Assembly: GCF_014855515.1 (NCBI RefSeq)
Contig: NZ_JACYFK010000004.1
Location: 248,001 to 312,000, forward strand
Source of the DNA: Euzebyella marina
Lineage (GTDB): Bacteria; Bacteroidota; Bacteroidia; Flavobacteriales; Flavobacteriaceae
Reading direction: 5' to 3'
Length of the DNA stretch: 64,000 bases
This document shows, piece by piece, positions 1 through 6,890 of the stretch (position 1 is its first letter; every line of letters starts with the position of its first letter). Under the pieces are notes generated by a model that ran no database searches, was not told the DNA's origin, and was given only the letters and a program-made list of their open reading frames with translations. Position numbers and translations under genes: made by a program.

Positions 1-421
1 TGCCTGAAAAGACCACTATGTATTTCATCCATAATATTCCCGACCACATGAGATATATACCTCCGAATGTTGCTATTACTGAAAAAAAGGGCTCAACGGT
101 CAAAAACATTTTTAATCTCTTGGGCAATTGAATCAACCACACCAAGGCGCCCAGCAGAAAAAATATGAGGGACATGCTTAGAATATGGGTGTGAACGATG
201 GTTAGCATTTCCCTTTCTCCTTTCTTAAACTTCATTACCTCGGCTTCCTCGTCTTCTTCATTGCCCAAGTAATTTTCTTGAATACCTGAAGGATGGTTAG
301 AATCAGTTTCTTGAATAAATAGCAAACCAGTATAAAAACCTATGGAAAGAACCAATACAAAAACCCCAACGAACACCTTCACCTCTTTTGGCAAGGTCAA
401 TAATAGACCGTTATACTTCAT
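1..421 (-). CDS. partial membrane protein, C-terminus beyond the left edge
   Basis: An open frame starts with ATG at 421 and runs off the left edge after 140 codons without a stop. The protein begins MKYNGLLLTLPKEVKVFVG, has a first hydrophobic segment at about residues 15-36, an acidic loop (ENYLGNEEDEEAE) and at least three more hydrophobic stretches, one starting THILSMSLIFFLL. It is therefore probably an inner-membrane protein with an N-terminal anchor. I do not recognise the family and assign no function. It reads away from the gene at 547-795, and the space between holds that gene's terminator, so it should have its own promoter. Confidence 0.6.
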   Translation of the reverse strand, partial: MKYNGLLLTLPKEVKVFVGVFVLVLSIGFYTGLLFIQETDSNHPSGIQENYLGNEEDEEAEVMKFKKGEREMLTIVHTHILSMSLIFFLLGALVWLIQLPKRLKMFLTVEPFFSVIATFGGIYLMWSGILWMKYIVVFSG

Positions 422-494
422 AGCTTACCGCTTTAAAATGCTAAAGCAATAAAACTTTTGAAAGAGCTGCAAATTAAAGTTGCAAAAGTCACAA

Positions 495-521
495 ACAAAA
501 AAGACCACCAAAGGTGGCCTT
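495..521 (-). terminator. intrinsic terminator of the Cys-rich protein gene
   Basis: On the minus strand a GC-rich hairpin (arms around CCACC/GGTGG, 3-base loop) is followed by a run of six T. It lies about 25 bases past the stop of the gene at 547-795. Confidence 0.7.
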
Positions 522-546
522 TTCTATCATAATTAGAAGTTTGCTA

Positions 547-795
547 TTATGCGCTTGCACTTTGTGGTGCCCAATGGGCACATGACATGCCAGGGGCCGC
601 TTTCTGCGGATTGGCACAGTCACTAGTCTCATATCTTACACAGGTAACACAATTTTCTTTATCCTTTAAGGTAGCCTTCATCTCAAAACTATCACAAGTA
701 TAACTATTGCCTACCTTAACACCGTGCACCTTACAAACGTTGCCTTCAACTAAATTATCGCAGTTGATACAACTATTACCTAATCTTATAGACAT
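547..795 (-). CDS. small Cys-rich protein with duplicated four-Cys motif
   Basis: An 82-residue protein without signal peptide or membrane segment. Its eight cysteines fall in two similar sets: C-x2-C-x8-C-x12-C near residues 9-34 and C-x2-C-x7-C-x10-C near residues 49-71. This looks like an internal duplication, each half able to bind a zinc ion or Fe-S centre. I do not recognise a named family, and metal binding is inferred from cysteine spacing alone. It starts with ATG at 795 and is followed by a clear terminator, so it is probably monocistronic. Confidence 0.75.
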   Translation of the reverse strand: MSIRLGNSCINCDNLVEGNVCKVHGVKVGNSYTCDSFEMKATLKDKENCVTCVRYETSDCANPQKAAPGMSCAHWAPQSASA

Positions 796-924
796 AACTC
801 ATTTTTTTAAAATTAAACTTATTCTAAGTTAATGAGCCAGCGCTTTAGAAGCAATTTAAATAACTGATTTACAGCTATATGAATTTAGATTGATTTAAAA
901 TTGAACTAATAAAAATTCAATTTG

Positions 925-2085
925 CTAGACAGCCCTACTTGGCTGCCATCGTGCTACTTTTGTATTCTTTTTAAATTTACGCCCGTACCATAGCAACACA
1001 CCTGTTACAGGCAGACTTGCCACGACCAAACTTGCCAGAAAAGCAATGATTTTGCCAGCAAGCCCCCCTATGGCACCTACATGTATGTCATAATTCATTC
1101 GAATCAACTTATCGGAAACATTGGCATCTGCATACTTACCATAAATACCGTCGGTCTCAATCTCTTCCAATGTATATTGATCAAAATACCTATAATCATT
1201 TTCGTAATAGATACCCTCATTTCGCGTAACTTCTACGTATATACTGGTACTATCGGCAAAAGGATAATGTATCTCATAGCTAAGTGCGGTAGGATCTTCT
1301 TTTTTTAATTTACCTATCAGATTGTTCATTGGTATAGTTTCCCCCTCTTCGCTTTTCTCGCTCGTATTATTGGGGATGTAGAAAGTTGCGATTTTTTCAC
1401 CGCCGATACCTTTGTAATAAGATGAGTAAAACCAGTCATAAGCCATCACCGAACCCGTGAACGCCAACACTAGACCAAGACTGTACACATAAAAACCGAC
1501 TACTGAATGCAAATCAAAATTCTTTCTCTTCCATCTTGTGCTTGCTTTCCAATCAAATTTCAATCGCTGCTTTAAATTGGTTCGTTTTTTTGGCCACCAA
1601 AGTATCAAACCGGATATCAAAATGAACATAAATAACAGTACCGATATGGAAACTACATGTTCACCGATAACCGGCGGTAACCATAACCGAACATGCCCCT
1701 TTAATACAAAAGCAAAAAAACCGCTCAGGTGGTCTTTTACATAAAGAATTTCACCCGAATAAGGGTTAAGAAAAACACTTTGGTAGAACTCTGGCTCAAG
1801 CTCATAAAAAATGACTTCTAAAGGTTCATCGGGTTGGCCGTACAAAGTACCGTGAACATGCTTCTCAGGAAAAACTGTCTTTGCAATGTCTCTCGCCCTT
1901 GTTGCCGAAAGCATCTCAGAATTTTCCGCTTGTACTTGGCCATGATCGACATAAAGTGATTCTATCTCATCTCGAAAGACCCACAGACAACCTGTGATAC
2001 TTACAATAAATACAACCAAGCCTGTGGCAATACCCAATATTCGATGTAGTGCCAACAGTCTTTTTTTGAACAATCCCTTTGCCAA
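925..2085 (-). CDS. PepSY-associated TM helix (PepSY_TM) protein
   Basis: A 386-residue inner-membrane protein of the PepSY_TM family. It has an N-terminal helix (LHRILGIATGLVVFIVS), a periplasmic PepSY-like stretch, further helices near residues 140-165 and 195-215, and a last helix near 345-370. Relatives (PiuB-like) accompany iron-siderophore uptake and are thought to act in reductive iron release or membrane redox chemistry, but no siderophore receptor lies next to it here. The start is TTG at 2085: an in-frame TAA lies three codons upstream, no ATG fits, and a TAnnTTTG promoter sits at 2145-2152. Confidence 0.85.
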   Translation of the reverse strand: MAKGLFKKRLLALHRILGIATGLVVFIVSITGCLWVFRDEIESLYVDHGQVQAENSEMLSATRARDIAKTVFPEKHVHGTLYGQPDEPLEVIFYELEPEFYQSVFLNPYSGEILYVKDHLSGFFAFVLKGHVRLWLPPVIGEHVVSISVLLFMFILISGLILWWPKKRTNLKQRLKFDWKASTRWKRKNFDLHSVVGFYVYSLGLVLAFTGSVMAYDWFYSSYYKGIGGEKIATFYIPNNTSEKSEEGETIPMNNLIGKLKKEDPTALSYEIHYPFADSTSIYVEVTRNEGIYYENDYRYFDQYTLEEIETDGIYGKYADANVSDKLIRMNYDIHVGAIGGLAGKIIAFLASLVVASLPVTGVLLWYGRKFKKNTKVARWQPSRAV

Positions 2086-2144
2086 AGCTCTTTAATAATT
2101 TAGGTTCTTAAATATTTACAGGAAGATTTCTTCTCAAAACCGCA

Positions 2145-2152
2145 CAAATATA
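2145..2152 (-). promoter_or_regulatory. TAnnTTTG promoter element for the PepSY gene
   Basis: TATATTTG on the minus strand matches the Bacteroidetes -7 consensus TAnnTTTG and lies 59 bases upstream of the TTG start at 2085. Confidence 0.55.
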
Positions 2153-2223
2153 CCTAAGTATAGATAGGCAGCTTAATTTTAACTCTAAATTCTAGATATA
2201 GCGCATCGAAAAACCGAACTACA

Positions 2224-2562
2224 TTATTTAATCCGGTACTGTTTCAAGGTCTCATCCATATTCAAGACAAACTGAGTGCCTTTGACCAAATCTTCCATTT
2301 CAGCCAATATTTCATCATTGACTTTTAGGCAAATATCAACAAGAGGGTTCGTACACCATATCTTATTGCATTTTCCCCCGTTGCAATTGTCGCAATTGCA
2401 AGGTTTATCTGAATCTTGTATGATGGCAAGAAAGTTTGATAAATCGTTCTCAGACATATAAATACCGACCGTATCAACAATCAATTGAAGCTTACACTCC
2501 ACATTGGGTGCCTCAAATACCTTATAAAACGCACCATAATTATTGCCATATATAAGTTCCAT
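2224..2562 (-). CDS. Cys-rich cytosolic protein, paralog of the divergent neighbour
   Basis: A 112-residue soluble protein with a central cysteine cluster (CNCDNCNGGKCNKIWC, about residues 55-70), probably a metal site. It aligns along its length with the protein at 2751-3116: both share a QL-V-D(T)-G-Y-S segment, the Cys cluster, an LVD segment and a C-terminal LV-GT-F-LN-D block. It may belong to the DUF6686-type proteins of flavobacteria; that name is from memory. The function is unknown. The gene lies behind a short leader ORF and an intrinsic terminator 17 bases before its ATG, so it is probably controlled by attenuation. Confidence 0.8.
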   Translation of the reverse strand: MELIYGNNYGAFYKVFEAPNVECKLQLIVDTVGIYMSENDLSNFLAIIQDSDKPCNCDNCNGGKCNKIWCTNPLVDICLKVNDEILAEMEDLVKGTQFVLNMDETLKQYRIK

Positions 2563-2578
2563 ACAAAATCTTTAAACG

Positions 2579-2616
2579 AAAAAAGCCAGCGATCTAACCT
2601 AGAAAAGATCGCTGGC
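2579..2616 (-). terminator. leader terminator (attenuator candidate)
   Basis: Perfect 11-bp arms (2585-2595 and 2606-2616, GCCAGCGATCT and its complement) with a 10-base loop, followed on the minus strand by six T. It ends 17 bases before the ATG of the gene at 2562 and starts 4 bases after the leader ORF stop. On the plus strand there is no T run, so it works only toward the minus-strand gene. Confidence 0.75.
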
Positions 2617-2620
2617 CAAA

Positions 2621-2656
2621 CTAACTCAAACTTAATGCGGTGTTGAAACGCATCAT
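2621..2656 (-). CDS. 11-residue leader ORF (MMRFNTALSLS)
   Basis: A minus-strand ORF of 12 codons including TAG, between the promoter at 2688-2695 and the terminator at 2585-2616. A ribosome at its stop codon would cover the 5' arm of the terminator, so translation could favour read-through. It could instead be a free-standing tiny gene with its own terminator. Confidence 0.4.
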   Translation of the reverse strand: MMRFNTALSLS

Positions 2657-2687
2657 GAATGTGAGCGATAAATTCTATTACCACTAA

Positions 2688-2695
2688 CAAATATA
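2688..2695 (-). promoter_or_regulatory. TAnnTTTG promoter for the leader and Cys-rich gene
   Basis: TATATTTG on the minus strand with a TTG 16 bases upstream, a good flavobacterial promoter. It predicts a leader of about 120 bases that contains the small ORF and the terminator. Confidence 0.6.
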
Positions 2696-2729
2696 CTTAG
2701 TTATTTTTATTCAATCTAAATAAAACCAT

Positions 2730-2737
2730 TAATTTTG
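2730..2737 (+). promoter_or_regulatory. TAnnTTTG promoter for the plus-strand paralog
   Basis: TAATTTTG lies 13 bases before the ATG at 2751. The two divergent promoters are only about 35 bases apart, so the two paralogs could share regulation. Confidence 0.5.
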
Positions 2738-2750
2738 AGAACCCAATAGC

Positions 2751-3116
2751 ATGAAAATTTACTCTATGGATGATATTACCCTCATTTACAATAACAAATT
2801 CGGACTCGCCTTTAAATGGACAAAAGAAAGTTTAAGCAAGAAGAAGGTTCAGCTGGTCTTTCGGGATACAGGGTTGTACCTATCTACCATTGAACTAAAG
2901 AGTTTTGCAAAAAATATCAATAAATGCCTACAAAGCACGAATTGTAGCAATTGCCCTCAAAATGAAAATTGTAGAAACCTGCTCGTAGACTCGCCCATTA
3001 AAAATGTAACCTTTGCCATGAACAAGAAGGAAATTAACGATATGAAAGATTTGGTAGAAGGTACTTTATTTCACCTCAACCTTGACCAATACCTAGAGCG
3101 CTTGGTGAATGGGTAA
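2751..3116 (+). CDS. Cys-rich cytosolic protein, divergent paralog
   Basis: A 121-residue soluble protein similar to the product of 2224-2562. It has the same order of blocks: an N-terminal segment (QLVFRDTGLYLS), a cysteine cluster (CLQSTNCSNCPQNENC, about residues 58-73), an LVDSPI segment and the C-terminal LVEGTLFHLNLDQ. The cysteine spacing differs between the two, as expected of old paralogs. No function is known to me. Unlike its partner it has no leader terminator. It converges with the HMG-CoA lyase gene, leaving two bases between the coding regions. Confidence 0.8.
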   Translation: MKIYSMDDITLIYNNKFGLAFKWTKESLSKKKVQLVFRDTGLYLSTIELKSFAKNINKCLQSTNCSNCPQNENCRNLLVDSPIKNVTFAMNKKEINDMKDLVEGTLFHLNLDQYLERLVNG

Positions 3117-3118
3117 TT

Positions 3119-3985
3119 TTAATGATACTTACCGAATAACTCAGTTGCTTTATTAAAGGCAGCCTCAAAGACCATCCAATTAACACCGGTATCTGCCTTT
3201 TCAGCGGTTAGATAAGATAGAACCTTTTCAGTGGGCATATTACCCGTAAGTTCATCTTTGGCCATGGGGCAGCCACCAAAACCCTGAACTGCACCATCAA
3301 ATCTGCGACAACCGGCACCATACGCTGCATCTACCTTTTCGTGCCATTTGGTCGGAGTGGTATGCAAATGGGCCCCAAACTCAATATGGGGGTATTTGGG
3401 AATCAGGTTAGAAAAAAGGTATTCAATCGACTCTGGGTTCGAAGAGCCCACAGTATCTGAAAGAGAAAGTATAGAAACTCCCATTCCTGCCAATTTCTCA
3501 GTCCACTCACCTACTATGTCAACATCCCAAGGGTCGCCGTAGGGGTTACCAAAGCCCATAGAAATATATGTGACTACTTCCTTATTGTTTTTATTCGCGT
3601 GCTCTAATATCTGCTCCAAAATAACAATAGACTCCGCAATTGTTTTATGCGTATTTCGCATTTGAAAGTTTTCAGAAATAGAAAACGGGTAGCCTAAATA
3701 ATCAATTTCAGGGTGTTCACAGGCATCTTGTGCACCCCTAAGATTGGCCACTATTGAAAGTAACTTGCTTTTCGTTTTTGAAAGATCGAGCTTACCCAAT
3801 ACTTCAGCCGTATCTACCATTTGCGGTATGGCCTTAGGTGATACAAAGCTTCCAAAATCTATGGTATCGAAGCCGCAGTTGAGAAGTGATTGTATGTATT
3901 TTACCTTGGCATCTGTTGGTATAAACGTCTTGATACCCTGCATTGCATCTCGCGGACACTCAATAATTTTTACCTTGTTCTCCAT
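3119..3985 (-). CDS. hydroxymethylglutaryl-CoA lyase
   Basis: A 288-residue DRE-TIM/HMGL-like enzyme that cleaves HMG-CoA to acetoacetate and acetyl-CoA in leucine breakdown or ketone metabolism. Family marks are the N-terminal ECPRDAMQG (usually PRDGLQ), the beta-strand FGSFVSPKAIPQM, the metal-binding histidines in FGAHLHTTP, and the lyase signature with catalytic cysteine in FDGAVQGFGGCPMAK. The length is normal for the bacterial family. The LysE-type exporter gene lies 27 bases upstream on the same strand and may be cotranscribed. Other DRE-TIM enzymes (homocitrate or isopropylmalate synthases) are longer, so lyase is the better call. Confidence 0.88.
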   Translation of the reverse strand: MENKVKIIECPRDAMQGIKTFIPTDAKVKYIQSLLNCGFDTIDFGSFVSPKAIPQMVDTAEVLGKLDLSKTKSKLLSIVANLRGAQDACEHPEIDYLGYPFSISENFQMRNTHKTIAESIVILEQILEHANKNNKEVVTYISMGFGNPYGDPWDVDIVGEWTEKLAGMGVSILSLSDTVGSSNPESIEYLFSNLIPKYPHIEFGAHLHTTPTKWHEKVDAAYGAGCRRFDGAVQGFGGCPMAKDELTGNMPTEKVLSYLTAEKADTGVNWMVFEAAFNKATELFGKYH

Positions 3986-4012
3986 AAACCGAACGCCTAC
4001 TCAAAATTACCA

Positions 4013-4639
4013 CTATTTATCCGATATCAATAAATACACGGCAATACCCAAGAAAACTATGATTTGCAGCCATTTTAAGTACCAACCTGCCCGTGTGTTG
4101 TCTTTTAGGTATACCGAGATTGAACCGGAAAGCAAGGCAATACCCCCAAAAACAAGCGATGAGACTGCAATAAACAACCCTCCTAGAACATAGAACTGTA
4201 TGACATTACTGATTTCATCACTAAAAAGGAAAGCAGGAAAAAATGCCAAAAAGAAGATGGTTACCTTGGGGTTCAAAACGTTCATAATAAAACCCTGTCG
4301 AAACAAATACCAGATGCCCTTTTGAGGAACAGTATCTCCTGATAATACTACCGAAGAATCGCTTTTATAAACCTGAAAGGCCAAGTACGAAAGGTAAATC
4401 GCGCCCAAAACCTTAATCCCCAGAAAAAGGCTATCGCTTTGTTTAATGATTGCAGATACGCCAAAGGCCAATAAAGTAGTATGAACAATGCAACCTGTCA
4501 TTAAACCGGCCATCGTGGCGATACCATGTTTTTTACCGTTCACTAGGCTCTGCATGAGCACATAAATGTTGTCAGGACCAGGCGTAATGGCTAGGGCAGC
4601 GGTAGCACCCATAAATGCGTATAGCGTTTCATAATTCAC
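4013..4639 (-). CDS. LysE/RhtB family amino-acid exporter
   Basis: A 208-residue inner-membrane protein with about six hydrophobic helices. The N-terminal signature ITPGPDNIYVLMQSLVNGKKHGI is the family hallmark (TPGP motif). Relatives export lysine, homoserine, threonine or leucine; the substrate cannot be read from sequence. The start is GTG at 4639. It is divergent from the Dabb gene at 4712 and may be cotranscribed with the HMG-CoA lyase gene downstream, which would fit a role in branched-chain amino-acid overflow, but that link is inference. Confidence 0.87.
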   Translation of the reverse strand: MNYETLYAFMGATAALAITPGPDNIYVLMQSLVNGKKHGIATMAGLMTGCIVHTTLLAFGVSAIIKQSDSLFLGIKVLGAIYLSYLAFQVYKSDSSVVLSGDTVPQKGIWYLFRQGFIMNVLNPKVTIFFLAFFPAFLFSDEISNVIQFYVLGGLFIAVSSLVFGGIALLSGSISVYLKDNTRAGWYLKWLQIIVFLGIAVYLLISDK

Positions 4640-4711
4640 GCAATAAACTTACCAATTAAATTCTGAAGATGTTCTGGTCGGTTTTTTATATCTTACCCAA
4701 AATTTTTAATT

Positions 4712-5128
4712 ATGAAATCAACAAAACTAGCTTTAGTACTTCTATTTATAGGCTATGGCACATTTGCCATGAAGGCTTCTACTCTAAACAACAACAATAT
4801 AAATTTCACTATGGAGCAAGACAGTGTTTTACGTCATGTAGTTATGTTCAAATTCAAAGAGGGAACAGCGCAAGCCGATATTGACAAAGTTCAGGAAGCT
4901 TTTAGCGCATTACCCAGCAAAATACCTCAAATTGCTTCTTACGAATGGGGCACCAATAACAGTCCTGAAGGTCATGACAAGGGTTTCACCCATTGTTTCT
5001 TTCTTACTTTTAAAAGTGAGGCAGACCGCGCCATTTATTTACCACACCCAGACCACAAAGCTTTTGGGGGTATTTTAGGGCCGTATTTAGATGACGTTAT
5101 GGTGTTAGATTACTGGAGTAAGGAATAA
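4712..5128 (+). CDS. secreted Dabb (stress-responsive alpha/beta barrel) protein
   Basis: A 138-residue protein. The first 22 residues (MKSTKLALVLLFIGYGTFAMKA) look like a signal peptide. The rest is a Dabb domain: it opens with LRHVVMFKFKEGT, contains the SYEWGTNNSPEGHDKGFTH stretch and ends with the typical HPDHKAF and V-DYW segments. Dabb domains form dimeric ferredoxin-like barrels; roles vary and none can be assigned here. An internal ATG at residue 33 (MEQDSVLRHV) would give a cytosolic form, so export is not certain. Confidence 0.82.
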   Translation: MKSTKLALVLLFIGYGTFAMKASTLNNNNINFTMEQDSVLRHVVMFKFKEGTAQADIDKVQEAFSALPSKIPQIASYEWGTNNSPEGHDKGFTHCFFLTFKSEADRAIYLPHPDHKAFGGILGPYLDDVMVLDYWSKE

Positions 5129-5168
5129 ATAACTTCCGTTTTTAGGCATATACGGGCCATTAATTCCT

Positions 5169-6212
5169 CTAATTTTTTAGTCGGGATTTAATGGCCTTAT
5201 TTATACTACCTACCAAAGATGGCCCCTCATAAATAAAGCCGGTGTAAAGCTGTATCAAATCTGCCCCGGCCTCAAGCTTTTCCAAAGCATCTTTAGGGCC
5301 ATGAATACCTCCTACCCCAATAATCGGAAAGGCCTTATTGCTCTTTTCCGCTAAAAACCGAATGACTTCCGTACTTCTTGAGGTTAAAGGTTGACCACTT
5401 AAGCCACCTGTTTCTTTGACCAAATTTTTATCTGATTTTAGGTTTTCGCGACTAATCGTGGTATTAGTGGCAATTACCCCATCAATTTGGGTGTCCTTTA
5501 CAATTTGAATAATATCCAACAATTGGTTATCCGTTAAATCTGGGGCTATTTTGAGTAAAATGGGTTTTTCCTTTACTGATAGATTTTTTGCCTTTAAAGT
5601 ATTTTCTTGCTTTAATCTTTTTAACAAAGCGGATAAGGGTTCTTTATCCTGTAGTTCTCTGAGCCCTGGCGTGTTGGGAGAGCTAACGTTAACGACAAAA
5701 TAGTCTACATGCTCAAACAAGGCATTAAAACAGATAAGGTAATCATTAACGGCCTCGTCGTTCGGGGTAACTTTGTTTTTACCAATGTTACCTCCGATAA
5801 TTACGTTTTTATTGACCTTTAGGCGCTCGACCGCATCATTGACACCGGAGTTGTTAAACCCCATTCTATTGATAATAGCCTGGTCTTTTTTTAGTCTGAA
5901 AAGCCTCTTTTTTGGGTTTCCGGGTTGGCCTTTAGGTGTTAAGGTTCCTATTTCGATGAATCCGAACCCAAAACTGGAAAACTCGTTGTAGAGTTTTGCA
6001 TCTTTATCGAAACCTGCTGCCAACCCCACCGGATTTTTAAATCGAATACCAAACACCTCTTTTTCAAGGCTAGAATCCTCATAATTATAGAGCATTCTAA
6101 AAATGGGCGTAAAGCCGATGGATGATAAAAAACGAACAAGTGAAAAAGTAAAATGATGGGCCTTTTCGGCGTCCATCTTAAATAATAAGGGCCGAATAAA
6201 CGATTTGTACAT
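5169..6212 (-). CDS. pyrD: dihydroorotate dehydrogenase (quinone), class 2
   Basis: A 347-residue enzyme that oxidises dihydroorotate to orotate in pyrimidine synthesis and passes electrons to quinone at the inner membrane. The N-terminal extension (about residues 1-40, [19 protein letters not shown]) is the class 2 membrane-binding part. FMN and substrate motifs include [35 protein letters not shown] with the class 2 catalytic serine, and C-terminal IIGVGGI and GASLIQLYTG-type segments. Length and motifs are normal. No pyr genes are adjacent; pyrF is about 49 kb away in this window. Confidence 0.96.
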   Translation of the reverse strand: MYKSFIRPLLFKMDAEKAHHFTFSLVRFLSSIGFTPIFRMLYNYEDSSLEKEVFGIRFKNPVGLAAGFDKDAKLYNEFSSFGFGFIEIGTLTPKGQPGNPKKRLFRLKKDQAIINRMGFNNSGVNDAVERLKVNKNVIIGGNIGKNKVTPNDEAVNDYLICFNALFEHVDYFVVNVSSPNTPGLRELQDKEPLSALLKRLKQENTLKAKNLSVKEKPILLKIAPDLTDNQLLDIIQIVKDTQIDGVIATNTTISRENLKSDKNLVKETGGLSGQPLTSRSTEVIRFLAEKSNKAFPIIGVGGIHGPKDALEKLEAGADLIQLYTGFIYEGPSLVGSINKAIKSRLKN

Positions 6213-6328
6213 AGAGTGCCTAGAGGTTTCGGCTAAAATACGAACTTAATTACCTTCATGTCTACATCTGAATACGAACTTATTCGCACTTAATTAACAA
6301 AGGAAAGAACGGCCTCACTTTGCAAAAA

Positions 6329-6772
6329 TCAATTCTCTTCAGTCTCCGGTACTTCGTATTCCTTTGGGGTTATGTTTATAGGCCTTCTGTAAGCCTCTTT
6401 GCATAATTGAAGATAGCGCTCGTACTGTCTTGCGTTGAAGGTTTCTAAAAGTTTTTTATCAGCTTCTACCGACACCTTCACCAATTGGCTTTGCAACTCT
6501 TTGTATTTAGTGCCCATGGTAATCAAGTCTTCTTCTTTACTCTGAGGATGTTCAGCCAACAATAGTTCAATTTGCCCTTCTATAATCTTTGTTTCAGCGG
6601 CTAACATCTCTTGCTGTGTTTTCATCTCATCAATCTGTTCTTCATTGAGTTGAAAAATTTTCTTGATCATCAAGGAATCTTTTCCACCTATACCTAAAAA
6701 ACAATCTTGTGAATGGCCGAAGTAGCCAATACAGCAAATAACCAAAAGAAAAGTGTATTTAAAAAAGCTCAT
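6329..6772 (-). CDS. exported helical protein of unknown function
   Basis: A 147-residue protein with a signal peptide (hydrophobic residues 5-18, likely cleavage near GHSQ, residue 21). The mature part is strongly charged and helical, with Glu/Lys/Gln-rich heptad-like segments from about residue 40 to 120 (NEEQIDEMKTQQEMLAAET onward), suggesting a periplasmic coiled coil. The general look is that of LTXXQ/Spy-like or OmpH-like periplasmic proteins, but I see no decisive motif. It lies 118 bases downstream of the TonB receptor gene, beyond that gene's terminator. Confidence 0.7.
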   Translation of the reverse strand: MSFFKYTFLLVICCIGYFGHSQDCFLGIGGKDSLMIKKIFQLNEEQIDEMKTQQEMLAAETKIIEGQIELLLAEHPQSKEEDLITMGTKYKELQSQLVKVSVEADKKLLETFNARQYERYLQLCKEAYRRPINITPKEYEVPETEEN

Positions 6773-6843
6773 ATTCGAATAAGTCTTGTTTTGAATATAA
6801 CCTCAATATTAATCAAAAATTATATCTTGAAACTATTGAAAAC

Positions 6844-6873
6844 AAAAAGCCTACCCTAAGAGGTAGGCTTTTT
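6844..6873. terminator. bidirectional intrinsic terminator after the TonB receptor gene
   Basis: Perfect 12-base arms AAAAAGCCTACC (6844-6855) and its complement (6862-6873) around a 6-base loop, with A and T runs at the two ends. It lies 18 bases past the receptor stop codon. Confidence 0.85.
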
Positions 6874-6890
6874 AATATTTAGGGAGTTTT

